Origin: CBDFNC01 sp965249895
Lineage (GTDB): Bacteria; Pseudomonadota; Gammaproteobacteria; Enterobacterales; CBDFNC01
Assembly: GCA_965249895.1 (NCBI GenBank)
Contig: CBDFNC010000005.1
Location: 1,674,001-1,738,000, forward strand
DNA: 64,000 bases
Reading direction: 5' to 3'
Within the stretch, counting starts at the first letter, position 1. Each line of letters starts with the position of its first letter. Below the pieces are notes generated by a model. That model did no database searches. It saw nothing but the letters and a program-made list of their open reading frames with translations, and was not told where the DNA came from. Shown here piece after piece: positions 34,080 to 45,900 of the stretch. The position numbers were made by a program, and so were the translations under genes.

Positions 34080-37000
34080 AAATTTTCCTTTAGAGAGCGT
34101 GGAGTCGAGCCCAGCAGGCTAACCAATTCGTCGATCAAAAACGGCTGAGTGATAATATCCCAATGTGTACTATCGGGTACGGTGATAAATTTTGTTTGAC
34201 TCGGAACAACAGGGGTTAACGCCTTATCGACGTCACCCCATAATGCTGGATGATCGCTCGCGAGATAAACGTTTACAGGAATATCGGGGAGTGGTCTTTG
34301 TTGATAATTGACCATGGCATTCACATTGCCTTTTACCACCGCAATACGCAGCGCCAATTCGGCGTCAGCAAGCGACTGTTGTGACGGTAATGCTTTTCGC
34401 CACCAGTTGAGCCGCTCACCTTCGGCAAGCCGAGCGAAACCTGGCGCCGTTAATTGCGCCTGACTGGCTGCTTTTACCAGTTCAGGTGATAGCATGGATT
34501 GCCAAAGCGCATACTCACTGGCAGCACTTGCATACATCGCCTGCTGTGGTACGGGATCGATAAACACCAGCTGCGCTATTGTCTCCCCTTGCTGGTGAAG
34601 GATTTGTGCTATTTCCATCACCACGTAGACCCCCATCGACCAGCCCATCAGACACCAGGGTTGTTGCGCCCCTTGGGCGCGCACGGCCTGCAGATAGTGG
34701 TTTGCCTGCTGGGTAATATCATCCAACACAGGCTGATCCGCCTCCAGCCCGCTGGCCTGCAGACCAAGGCACTGAATCATACCCTTGGTTCGCGTTGCCA
34801 GCGAATAATAGGGTGTCGCAAATCCATCGCTGGCATGCACGCAAACCAGTTTACGCTCGTGCTTCTGATTAAGCACCACCACAGCAGACTCCATCCCCTG
34901 GGTTTCCAGCTCATCAAGCGCTTGCGCCATATCCATCAGTTTCGGATGCATAAAGAGCAACCGTATCGATACCGGATGTTCACGCAACGTACTCAAACGG
35001 GCAACCAAACGAGTTGCCAACAGACTATCACCACCAGCGGTAAAGAAATCTTGCTGTCTGCCGACTTGTTCAATGTTTAGTAATTCACACCAAAGCTTAG
35101 CCAGTTCGCGTTCGCTGTCGGTTGCAGGCAGCTCTCCGGCAGTCTGAATAGAACCAATATGGAAACAGGGTTTTGGTAGCCGCTGACGATCCACTTTACC
35201 GTTACTGCTTAGGGGCATTTTGTCCAAAAAGAAATAGTGCTCCGGCACCATATAACTCGGCAGTACGTCACCCAGCTGCCGCTGGAGCACAGCTGGGGTT
35301 AACACAGCAGGTAGCGAAGGACGCACCGCCATGATCACCTGTTGTCCAACAAACCCCATTGTCATATTGCTTTGCGGCCAGCTGTCAATAATATCGAAAC
35401 CCGCATCTTGCAGCGCACATCGCCATTGTTCCTCACTACGTAATGGCGAGTCTAAGCTATTATCGCCTTCTTCGGCTGCGTGCTCCAGTACCCAAGCAGT
35501 GGTGACCCACTGCAAAATCTTGTCCCGTGTCGCTTCTAAGATAATTAACGCGCCGCCGGGGCGGAGCAACTGGTATATATCGCTCAGGCTTTTAGCTAAC
35601 TGGTGTGCATTGTGTAGCACGTTAGCGGCCAACACAGCATCAAACTCACCGAGATCATAAGACTGTTCCCCAAGCGGCTGGTTAATATCAAAATGCCCGG
35701 TACGCAACGGGGAAAAATGACCGAAACGCGCTTCCGCGTGACGGGAAAAGTAAGGGCTTACATCCGTATAATGATACTCTCCCTCTGGCGAAATTTCCGC
35801 CAAAACAGGCAAGGTGCTAATGCTAAGACCGCCTACGCCGGCGCCAATTTCCAATATGCTGACTCGTTCGGTATCAGATTCTTTCAAGTAAGCCTTTAAC
35901 AGCCCAGCGGCAATATTTCCAAGATACTCCGCCACTATATTGCCCTGATATACGCTTTCCGACGCATCGCTGTCAGCCTTTGGGAAAAGCTGACTGGTGG
36001 CGATTTTTGACTGTGTCATCACCTGCTGAATAACCGAAGCACTGGAAAACAGCCAATCACGAAAAATAGCAGGATTATCCACCCAATCTAGGTTAGCGAA
36101 TATCGCTTGCTGCTGCGCTGCGATACGCGCAGTTAATGCCTCTATATTCGGTGCACTGGCAATAAGGCTGTAACCCCTTTCGTCGTAGCCTAACACCCCG
36201 TGTTGCACGAGAATATCGTGCCAACGGCCAATCAGACGCTTAAATCTCGGATCAATGTGCAACTGTTCACACTTTTCTATGGACCAGCGGCTTGAGGAGA
36301 TAAAGCCCAGTTGCATTAGGTTGGCCAGCATCATATCAGGCGCCACTTTTTCACTGAGCATTTGGAATTTTTTCAACGCGGTAACACGCTGTAGCTCAGG
36401 CAGTCGCGTCGATAACGTCTGGCCTTGTGCACACAGGCGCCGGTGATAACTTTCATCTCGAGCATCAGTTTCCGCAACAATCCACGCGGCAAGACGACGT
36501 GTGTCACCGGGAGCATGGCACACCTGGGCGGCCACGTAACGAACATGGGGCTGGCGCTGCAATACACTCTCAATCTCGCCCAGTTCTATACGATGTCCGC
36601 CAATTTTCACCTGATCATCAGACCTGCCAAGGAATTCAATACAGCCATCGGGCCGGTAACGAGCCAGATCTCCGGTACGATAAAGACGTTCACCGCTGCG
36701 GGGGTGAGGCAAAAAAGCGGCTGCCGTGCGCTCATCATCGCCCCAATAGCTGTGCGCCAGTCCAGCACCACCGATATAAAGTTCGCCACTGACACCGTCG
36801 GGTCGATCTCGACCCAGGGAGTCCAAAATATGGTAGTTTTGGTTAGCGAGCGGGAAACCATAGGGGATCGCATTCCAATGGGGTTCGACTATATTCACAT
36901 CAAACCAGTTCGACCAGATGGCCGCCTCGGTAGCACCTCCTAAGCCAATAAAACGGGCCCCAGGCGCCACATTTTGCAATGCAGCAGGTAAATCACAGCC

Positions 37001-39610
37001 AATCCAATCACCGGATAGCATCACCTGGCGCAGCGTTGTTAACGCCTGCCGATCAGCCTGCGCCTGCTCCAGCAGCATCTCAAGTAGCGCCGGGACGGAA
37101 TTCCACAGCGTCACCCCATGACGTTGTACCAATGTGAGCCAGTGGGCCGCATCCCGGGTACTTTGCGCATCGGGTAACACTAACGCGGCGCCTTTACTTA
37201 AGGTGGCAAACACATCGAAGATGGCCAAATCGAAGCTAAGGTCTGAAATACCAAAAACACGATCTGTCGGCGATAAGCCCAACCTCTGACTCACATCCGC
37301 CAGCGTGTTCGCTGTGGCGGCGTGACTCATCGCCACGCCTTTCGGTTTACCTGTGGAGCCAGAGGTGAAAATAATATAGGCAATTTGGTTAAGATCAGGT
37401 AGCAGCGGAGAGAAGTCTGCCGCTTTTCCATCATAGCGCACATGACCAGACAAGCCCGACAATGCAGGAAAGTGACGAAGAGTGTCATCATCCGCTATCA
37501 ACGCAATCGCACCCGATTGTGTCACCACATCGGACAGACGGGCCAGTGGCCAGTCTGTCGAGGCCGGCACCAGAATCGCACCAGCCGCCATAATACCCAG
37601 CACTGCAGCGATCTGTTCGACACCCTTAGGCAACGCGAGCACCACAGGCTGACACTGTACCTGTGCACAGTCACGTAAAGCCATGCTGATGGCCAACGCC
37701 TGTTCTGACAAGACCCGGTAGCTTACCCTGTCACCACTTGTTATCAATGCGTCTGCATCAGGCTGTTGCAGTGCCATGCGAAAGAAGCCTGTATGTAAGG
37801 GGGCCAACTCAAGATCGCACGTCGTCGCATTTACCGCCACCCGAACCTGCTGTTGCTTCGCTGGTAACGGCAACAGGGCAGGTTGCTGCCAGCAATCCTG
37901 CTCAAACGCCAGCATATCGAGGAGCTTTCCATAGCTGTCGAACATGGCGTCAATCATGCCGTCTGGAAACAGGTTATCGATCACAATCCAGTTATATTCC
38001 AGACTACCCTTACGCACCATCACCTGATGATCAAGCCAAACCTGTGGCGTAGCCGTGTAGAGAAAATCTGGCTCACCCAAGAGATCGGCGCCGCTAACAA
38101 GGGTATCGAGATCCATCCCCAATAAACTAGTAAACACCACAGGCATAGCGCTGCTTTCTGCCATACCTTGCTGCTTCGTCAGTTCGCGCAGCACATCAAC
38201 CCCACCAAAGCGGCTGTGGGCAAGTCGCGCCCAGAGTTCACTTTGGATATCCGACGCCCGCTGCTTGAAGTTTTTTTGTTCAGAGCAATCAACCGTGAGC
38301 AGCAACACAGAGGTGAAATCACCTACCAGCTGCCCGACATCGGGATGATGAGGGCGTCGATTAAAATGGGTCAAATTAAGGGTGAACCTGGCATCACTAG
38401 ACCACAGGGCCAAAATTTCACTGAAGGCCGCCAACAGCATTGACGATGGAGTGATACCCATTTTTGCAGCTCGGCTCGCCAGCCGCTGCCAGACCTCTGG
38501 CTCCATACGGCGTTGGATCCGCCGAAACACAGGTTTATCGATCTCCGCAGGCTGGCAGCGTAACGGCAACACAGGCGCAGGTGCAATATTATCCAAATGC
38601 TCCAGCCACCAGTCTCGGTCTGCGGTAAAATCTGCTTGCTCTCGCGCTTTAACTTCCGCCATCTGATAGTCGCGAAAGCTGTAGTTCGTCTCCGCAAGCT
38701 GAATGGCCGGGTCATGATAAAGTTTATCCAATTCCGCAAGTACGATGTGAAAACTCTGCACATCAAACATCAGCAAATCGAGATCCAAGTGAATACGACA
38801 GCGGTTTGCCGGCTCCAAGCTGGCACGCAAATCAAACAATGGCCAGCAGCTTGCGTCCAGCACTTGCTGACACATGCCTTCACGCTTTACCGCAACACGT
38901 TTCGCGTTATCGGGCTGCGTATAACCTCGCCAGTCGTCAGTGGTAATACTGTACCAAGGTGTTTCGTCTAGAATACGCTGCTGGCCACTTTCATCGACCA
39001 CCGCCCGCATCATACCGTGGCGGGAAATAACCCGATTCCATGCCCGTTCAAAACGCGGTAAATCGAAGTCAGTAATCTGCCACTCGAAATAAACATGACA
39101 AGCAACACCTCCGAGAGCTAACGCCTGGCTTCGACCCAGCCAGTAGGCATACTGAATATTGGTGAGCGGAAAAGGAGATGATGTTTCATTGTCTGTTATT
39201 TCCACTGGCTTACGATACCATTGCCACTGTTGGTGATCGCCGGACAACAAAACACAATCTGCTCTGAACAGCGACAACCAGTGCTGGACATCCTGCTCGT
39301 CACCTTGCGGTATAATCACCAGAGTAAAGTCACGGGCTGCCAGGCGGCACAGGGCAAAATCACTTCGCAAGTCGCACGCCTCCCACGCTAGCCGCGGCCA
39401 GGCTTGGCGACTCTGAGCATGCTCCAGCAATGAACTGACTATTACCGTATAGCGGTCTGCCTGTGACCGTAAGCGCTGGCGTATCGGACAGCTATCAAGC
39501 GCCTCATTCCAGCCTAATTCCAATACTTTTATTTTGTTTTGCTCATTCTTAGCAAGAATGCTGTCGAGTAAAACATCGACTTCCCTAGCAACTTCATTTC
39601 CTGATCTCAC
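34076..39610 (-). CDS. Terminal NRPS module: Cy-A-MT-PCP-TE (PchF-like)
   Basis: Adds and cyclises the last amino acid, probably cysteine, methylates it and releases the product. The 1,844 residues comprise an N-terminal stretch (1-145) like a vestigial methyltransferase fold, then Cy (from 147; DxxxxD is D278-D283) and an adenylation domain (FTSGSTGKPKG at 748). A methyltransferase is inserted late in the adenylation domain (ILEIGAGVGG at 1252, intact SAM loop). The carrier protein (Ser1529 in GGDSLL) and thioesterase (GWSMG, Ser1658) follow. Order and size match pyochelin PchF (about 1,800). In yersiniabactin the last module borrows its adenylation domain from HMWP2; here it has its own. 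The GTG start at 39610 follows GGAG. It is transcribed divergently from the main synthase. Confidence 0.9.
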   Translation of the reverse strand: MRSGNEVAREVDVLLDSILAKNEQNKIKVLELGWNEALDSCPIRQRLRSQADRYTVIVSSLLEHAQSRQAWPRLAWEACDLRSDFALCRLAARDFTLVIIPQGDEQDVQHWLSLFRADCVLLSGDHQQWQWYRKPVEITDNETSSPFPLTNIQYAYWLGRSQALALGGVACHVYFEWQITDFDLPRFERAWNRVISRHGMMRAVVDESGQQRILDETPWYSITTDDWRGYTQPDNAKRVAVKREGMCQQVLDASCWPLFDLRASLEPANRCRIHLDLDLLMFDVQSFHIVLAELDKLYHDPAIQLAETNYSFRDYQMAEVKAREQADFTADRDWWLEHLDNIAPAPVLPLRCQPAEIDKPVFRRIQRRMEPEVWQRLASRAAKMGITPSSMLLAAFSEILALWSSDARFTLNLTHFNRRPHHPDVGQLVGDFTSVLLLTVDCSEQKNFKQRASDIQSELWARLAHSRFGGVDVLRELTKQQGMAESSAMPVVFTSLLGMDLDTLVSGADLLGEPDFLYTATPQVWLDHQVMVRKGSLEYNWIVIDNLFPDGMIDAMFDSYGKLLDMLAFEQDCWQQPALLPLPAKQQQVRVAVNATTCDLELAPLHTGFFRMALQQPDADALITSGDRVSYRVLSEQALAISMALRDCAQVQCQPVVLALPKGVEQIAAVLGIMAAGAILVPASTDWPLARLSDVVTQSGAIALIADDDTLRHFPALSGLSGHVRYDGKAADFSPLLPDLNQIAYIIFTSGSTGKPKGVAMSHAATANTLADVSQRLGLSPTDRVFGISDLSFDLAIFDVFATLSKGAALVLPDAQSTRDAAHWLTLVQRHGVTLWNSVPALLEMLLEQAQADRQALTTLRQVMLSGDWIGCDLPAALQNVAPGARFIGLGGATEAAIWSNWFDVNIVEPHWNAIPYGFPLANQNYHILDSLGRDRPDGVSGELYIGGAGLAHSYWGDDERTAAAFLPHPRSGERLYRTGDLARYRPDGCIEFLGRSDDQVKIGGHRIELGEIESVLQRQPHVRYVAAQVCHAPGDTRRLAAWIVAETDARDESYHRRLCAQGQTLSTRLPELQRVTALKKFQMLSEKVAPDMMLANLMQLGFISSSRWSIEKCEQLHIDPRFKRLIGRWHDILVQHGVLGYDERGYSLIASAPNIEALTARIAAQQQAIFANLDWVDNPAIFRDWLFSSASVIQQVMTQSKIATSQLFPKADSDASESVYQGNIVAEYLGNIAAGLLKAYLKESDTERVSILEIGAGVGGLSISTLPVLAEISPEGEYHYTDVSPYFSRHAEARFGHFSPLRTGHFDINQPLGEQSYDLGEFDAVLAANVLHNAHQLAKSLSDIYQLLRPGGALIILEATRDKILQWVTTAWVLEHAAEEGDNSLDSPLRSEEQWRCALQDAGFDIIDSWPQSNMTMGFVGQQVIMAVRPSLPAVLTPAVLQRQLGDVLPSYMVPEHYFFLDKMPLSSNGKVDRQRLPKPCFHIGSIQTAGELPATDSERELAKLWCELLNIEQVGRQQDFFTAGGDSLLATRLVARLSTLREHPVSIRLLFMHPKLMDMAQALDELETQGMESAVVVLNQKHERKLVCVHASDGFATPYYSLATRTKGMIQCLGLQASGLEADQPVLDDITQQANHYLQAVRAQGAQQPWCLMGWSMGVYVVMEIAQILHQQGETIAQLVFIDPVPQQAMYASAASEYALWQSMLSPELVKAASQAQLTAPGFARLAEGERLNWWRKALPSQQSLADAELALRIAVVKGNVNAMVNYQQRPLPDIPVNVYLASDHPALWGDVDKALTPVVPSQTKFITVPDSTHWDIITQPFLIDELVSLLGSTPRSLKENL

Positions 39611-39700
39611 TCTGGCTCCCTAACGCAATCACGCTTACCCACACGCGCCACATTCAATATCCGCAAATAAAATCATAACAGCGGCATTGATAACACGGAT

Positions 39701-39719
39701 GATTATGATTATCATTCCT
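39701..39719. promoter_or_regulatory. Fur box candidate 1
   Basis: GATTATGATTATCATTCCT matches the Fur 19-mer at 14 positions, including an unbroken ATCATT core. It lies 91 bp before the leftward NRPS start. Confidence 0.7.
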
Positions 39720-39741
39720 TTAGTCGCATGTCTATGAATGC

Positions 39742-39765
39742 ATTGATAATATTCTTATTATCAAT
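39742..39765. promoter_or_regulatory. Fur box candidate 2 (9-bp inverted repeat)
   Basis: ATTGATAAT and ATTATCAAT form a perfect 9-bp inverted repeat around ATTCTT. They contain the Fur hexamers GATAAT and ATTATC in opposite orientation. Confidence 0.65.
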
Positions 39766-39789
39766 ACTGCCTTAATGTGTTCTGACAAT

Positions 39790-39808
39790 GCTAATGCTTA
39801 TCATTACA
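39790..39808. promoter_or_regulatory. Fur box candidate 3
   Basis: GCTAATGCTTATCATTACA matches the Fur 19-mer at 14 positions. It is the site nearest the rightward synthase gene, 146 bp before its ATG. Confidence 0.6.
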
Positions 39809-39953
39809 ATCTGCAAATGAGATTTTTATATGATGTGAAACATCAATTTTTTACATCACTCATGCAACAAATGCGTATCTGGTATACGCCAGTTTTTGAA
39901 GTTAGCGTTTCACGCATCCATCACGGGTGTTTAATTTCATAGAGAGGCTTTAA

Positions 39954-42900
39954 ATGAGACCGCAACACCATTCGTTGAACCAATTCCTAACGCTCGTCGA
40001 CGGAATTGAACACATGGCTACACAGCAAGGCACAACCCCTGCCCTACGATTTATTGCACATGACGGCAGCGAACAGGAACTCACTTTTGCAGATATCTCG
40101 CAACGTTCTCGTACGCTAGCCGCTTATCTGCAACAACACTATCCCACCGGCAGCACCGCGTTGATCCTTTACCCATCCGGGGTAGAGTATATAATCTGCC
40201 TGCTGGGTTGTTTCTACGCCGGCATTATAGGGGTACCGGTAAACCTTCCCGGCGCAGCCCGTGTTAAACGGGTGTTGGCAAAACTGGATAACATCGCCAA
40301 TGACTGCGGGGCATCCTTGGTGTTAACCGGCGGCGATATTGTGCATCAATCTGGTACCGTGCTGAGCAAATTCGCCGAAATCCAGCAGCTCGATATAGTA
40401 GAAACTGACCGTGTAATGGCGATGGGCCGTGAACTCACAAAAAGCTGGCAACCCCCATCCATCGATGCGGATACTATTGCTTTCCTGCAGTACACCTCAG
40501 GTTCCACAGGACAGCCAAAAGGCGTCGTTAACCGACATCGTAATTTACTGGCGAATCTAGCATTTCTGGCCTGTCTCACTCGCCCTGGCCCGGAAACCAT
40601 AGTGTTAAGCTGGCTGCCGCTTTATCATGATCTCGGCCTGATCATGGGCATCCTCTCACCACTAATTTATGGCAACACCGCAATCTATTTTGCCCCAACC
40701 GCATTTGTCGCCGATCCGCTACGCTGGCTTGAACTAGCCAGTGAAGCAAAAGCTACTGTGCTTCCTGGTCCTAACTTCGCACTTCAGCGTTGCACCGATG
40801 CAGCAAACGCGCAGCCACATCGCTTGGCCCAACTGGACCTATCCTCGGTAGTGAGCCTGGTGCCTACTGCTGAGCCGGTATCAGCTCAACAGGTTGAGGC
40901 ATTTTATCAGTGTTTCAAAGCCTGTGGTTTGCATCGTCAAGCCATCAAACCTTCCTACGGATTGGCGGAAGCCACGCTTATCGCGGCTGGTAACACGGCG
41001 CCCGACACTCCTGTTTACCTCAACCTAGATAAAACCGCATTGACCCGCGATGAGGTACAGCTCATCGAGCAACTTAATGCCAACAGCCGTCGTTATGTGG
41101 GTTGTGGCAACGACTTTGGCGGCCAGGATTTACGCATCGTCGACCCGGTCACTCGCCTAACCCTGTCGGCGGACCGGATTGGCGAGATCTGGGTTTCTGG
41201 ACCAGCAGTAGCTGACGGCTACTGGCAACGTGAACAGGCCACCCAGGAAACCTTTTACGCTCGCACAGCAGAAAGTAATAATCACAATAATTATTTACGC
41301 ACCGGCGATCTTGGTTTTATCCACGATGGCCAGGTCTATATCACTGGCCGCCTGAAAGATGTGCTGATTTATCGCGGGCAATGTCACTACCCAAATGATA
41401 TTGAAGCTACTGCGACTGAGGCCCATAGTGATGCAATAACCAGTGGCGCGGCGGCCTTTTCATTTGATGATGGCGAACAGGAGCGCTTGGTACTGGTCAT
41501 TGAAGTCCAACGTCACGGCAACAATAACATGGCTGAATTTTCTGCCGCAATACGCAGTGCGGTAGCAAAAGAGCATCAACTGAAGGTATGGAAAGTTGTG
41601 CCTATCCGCAAGGGCACCTTGTTACGTACGACCAGTGGTAAGGTTCGCCGCCGGGATAATCGCACCGCATGGCAACAGCAAAAATTGCATGTTCTGTGGA
41701 CAGAGTCCATCGCCGGGACGGAGCAAAAAGCCAAAACAACCACGCTCACTTCTCGCGAGGCGATTGAGACCCTTAAGATCGAAGCTCCGACGCGAGACGC
41801 TCGTACGGAACGGTTAACGCAATGGATCTGTCAAGCCGCCTCCGAAGTGCTTGCCACCGTCAGCGCCAGAAACATTGATACGCAGGCATCACTCTTTAAC
41901 TACGGCCTGGACTCAATCGGCAGTACTGAACTGTTGAACCGTATCCACAAACAGTGGGAAGTAAGACTGACCGAAAACAGCGTTTTCGACCATGCCTCTC
42001 CACAGGCGTTGGCTGCGCTGTTAGAACAAACCCTGAGCCGGGTTAACAGGTGGGATCATGATCGACCCTTGATATCAGCATCAACCGCCACTAGTAATGT
42101 ATTACAAAACTGCGATGAGCCAATAGCGATTATCGGTATGGCATATCGTTTGCCTGGTGCTGACGGTGAAGAAGCGCAAAATGATGAAAGCTTCTGGCGA
42201 CTTTTGCATGAAGGGAAATCGGCGATCCGTCCAATGCCCCCCGAACGTTACCGTTTCACCAACGATATTCCCGGATTTGGCGCCTTTTTGAATCGTCCGG
42301 CCGACTTTGATGCTGGCTTCTTTGGTATGTCGCCACGTGAAGCCATCAATACCGACCCACAACAACGCCTGTTACTGGAAGTCGCCTGGCATACGCTGGA
42401 GGATGCCGGACTGCGAGCAAGCGCTCTCCAGAAAGGTGACGTGGGGGTCTTTGTCGGCATAGGTACCGGTGATTATTCGCATATTCCTTTTATTACCTGT
42501 GATGCCAGCCACCTTGATGCCTACTACGGCACAGGTAACTCTTTTGCTGCGGCCTGCGGACGACTCTCCTACTTTTTCGGCTGGGAAGGCCCTTCTGTAG
42601 CGGTAGATACGGCCTGTTCATCCTCTCATAGCGCCCTACATATGGCTTGTCAAGCCTTACGGCTGGGCGAATGCGAAATGGCCATGGCAGCAGGCATAAA
42701 ACTGCAGCTGTTACCGGAAGTTGACCAGGTTCTGCACAAAGCTGGCATGCTGGCTCTGGACGGGCAATGTAAAACCTTTGATGCGGCAGCTGATGGTTAT
42801 GTCAGGGGAGAAGGCTGCGTAGCCTTTATGCTCAAACCGCTCAGTACCGCGCGCGCAGATGGCGACCCGATTCGAGCTGTCATCCGTGGCAGCCTGGTAC

Positions 42901-45900
42901 GTCAGGATGGCGCCAGCAGCAGCCTATCCGCACCCAACGGCGACGCACAGCGCCGCCTGTTGGAACGGGTATTATCCAAGGCTGGCCTCACTCCTGATGA
43001 GATTGATTATCTGGAATTACACGGCACAGGTACACGTCTAGGGGATCCGATAGAATATCAGTCGGTCGCCGAGGTATTTTCCGGCCGTCAGGCGCAGCAA
43101 GCGCTGCGACTTGGTTCGGTCAAAACCAACATTGGCCACCTGGAGGCCGCTGCTGGTGCGTCGGCACTGGTAAAAACCGTGCTGGCCCTTGAGAAAGGCG
43201 TTATCCCACCTCACGCAGGGCTAAGCCAGCTAAATCCGCTGATTGATTTGGATCTCATCCCGGCTAAGTTGTCCACAGTACCTGAGCCTTGGCCGCAAAA
43301 CACAGCCCCCCGTCGCGCCGGCGTCACATCCTATGGTTTTGCCGGAACCCTGGCCCATGTTGTGCTCGAGCAGGCGCCACCAGCAAGCAACAGATTAAAT
43401 GCCTCTCAGCGTGAAACAGCTGAGCTGTTTATGCTATCGGCCCGTTCAGCAGAATCCTTGAATTCCCTGCGAGATGCCTGGATAGAGGGTATCAACCACC
43501 AGACTTCACTGCCCGCTCTTGCCAGTAGTATGGCTCGATTGCGCGACCATCACCCACTGCGTATGGCCGTTGTAGCCAGCGATCACTCTTCCCTGCTGCA
43601 AACACTGCAAGATGCGCAACCCGCGGAACGCATCACCCAAGCTCCCCGTGTGGGTTTTATGTTTACCGGCCAGGGCGCGCAGTATTTACAGATGGGCCGC
43701 GTTTTATACCAAACAGAACCTGCCTTTCGAACTGCATTGGATGAGGCTGAAACCGCACTTTCTTATGAACTGGGAGAATCGCTCCTTAACATCATGCATT
43801 GTGAAGACTTGAAACAGGCCGCACGCCTGAACCAAACACAGTTCACCCAACCCGCTTTGTTTGCCATCGGTTATGCGCTCGCACGCCTTTGGCAGGCCTA
43901 TGGCGTGCAGCCGACACTAATGATCGGCCATTCCATCGGCGAGTTCGCTGCCCTGGTGATTGCCGGTGCGATTACCTTGCCGACTGCAGCGCGACTGATT
44001 GTTCTACGTGGCGCCTTAATGCAGAGCCTACCTGAAGGTGGCGGCATGCTCGCTACCCGTCTGACGGAGGAAGCGGCAACGCAACTACTGCGTAGTTTAC
44101 CGCAACAGCAAGCACAGCAGGTATCGCTGGCGGCACTAAACGGTCAACAAGACACTGTCATCTCCGGAGCAAAAACGGTACTGGAATATCTACGCACTCG
44201 GCTTGAGCAGCAAGATATCAGCGCTCGTCCGCTTCAGGTATCTCACGCCTTCCACTCGCCATTACTGGAGCCTATGCTGGAAAAGTGGCACTCGGTATGC
44301 CAGGACGCCGTCACGCAGCCACCTCAGATTGCTATGATCTCGACACTCAGTGGTCAACCATTAACTGGTGCACCTGATGCCAACTACTGGCGCGAACATG
44401 CCCGTCAGCCGGTCAGATTCAGCCAAGCTCTGGAACAAGCCGCCACACAATGTGATGTGCTGCTGGAAATCGGCCCCCATGCTATCCTAACGGCGCTGGC
44501 ACAGCGTAATCAGCTGGATCAACATTGGCAACAACCCGTCGCCATATTAGCATCTATGCGTCGCAACAGCGACGAGCTCAAAACCCAGCGCGAAGCCATG
44601 CGGGAACTCTACCTTGAGGGGCAAAATTTTGCCTGGGACGACACTACCAATGCGGCCTTCTCCAGTGAACCTCTTTCACCGCGCACATTGCCGCGCTATC
44701 CCTTCAATCGACAAACCTACTGGTTAAATTACGATAGCGATGCGCCGCGTGAGCCTTTACCCCTGCAGCCACAGCCTGAGTCTGGTGAGATTGAGCCGGT
44801 TCCCCTGTACACCCTGCAGTGGGAGCCTATTGACGTTCCGCCTGCTTTAGTCCCGAATCAACGGCTCTGGTTATGCGGCAACAGTGAAAAATGTCAATTG
44901 TTAGCCCATGCCTTACGTGCATTTAACGCCGAGGTGTTGATTGCGGCGCAGGTGAAAGATCTGGCCGTCAATTACCAAATTGGAGATACCGTTATTTATG
45001 CGACCCCAGCAAGTGAGACCTCAACACCGACGGACAACACCTGGAAGCTGATTGAGTGGGTGCAAAACATACAGCAACAAAACATAACAATGCGCATGCT
45101 ACTGGTTACACAAGGCGCGCAATGTATCGATGACGAAGCGTGTCAGCCGCACTATGCCGCTCTCTGGGGGGCAGCCCGAGCGTTAGCAATCGAGTACCCA
45201 GCTTGTAAATGGCTGATGCTGGATATAGCGCAGCAAAGCAATATCCAGCAACTGGCAGCCAACATTATGCAAGCCACCTCCTGTTTCGAAAGTAATGATG
45301 CGCTGGCGGTGCGTGGAGAAAAGTGGCTTCATCCGCGCTTAACACCCGTCAGTAATGAATCCATGCCAACGCAGATGGAGCATAAGATGAAACCCACTGC
45401 ACTCTACCTGGTTGCTGGTGCATGGGGCGCACTGGGACGTCATATCACCGAATGGTTAATTAGCCACGGCGCACGTCATCTGGTGTTGACCAGTCGACAG
45501 CCTGCTCGTCCCTCTCAAATGGCAGTGATCGAACACTGGCGTGGTCAAGGGATCAATATTACCTGCATTGAAACGGATATCACCGACAACGGCGACGTAG
45601 CAGCGCTTTTCACTCATATTGACGCAATGGAATTCCCTCTGGAAGGCATATTCCACTGTGCTGGCGTTGGACGATTTAATCCCCTGAAAACGATTACCCA
45701 GGATGATTACCTCGCCGTCACTAAGGCTAAAATCATCGGTACGCAGCTATTGCATCAACATACCCAACATCGCGCCCTAAATTGGTTCGTATGCTTTACC
45801 TCCATCGCTGGAGTATGGGGCTCCCGCCTGCAAATCCACTACGGTGCAGCCAATGCCTGGCAAGATGCCTTGATCCGCCAGCGCCGCCATCAGGGTCTAG

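Larger units (their letters stand above)
39611..39953. other. Divergent promoter region of the siderophore synthases
   Basis: AT-rich region of 343 bp between the two divergent synthase units, holding three Fur-like sites in about 110 bp (listed separately). No gene is seen. No AraC-type activator gene like ybtA lies here or elsewhere in the window. Confidence 0.6.

Noticed and set aside
34499..35080. Open frame of 193 codons on the plus strand opposite the thioesterase of the terminal NRPS
   Set aside because: Fully antisense to a well-supported domain, no start signal, odd composition; a shadow of the real gene.
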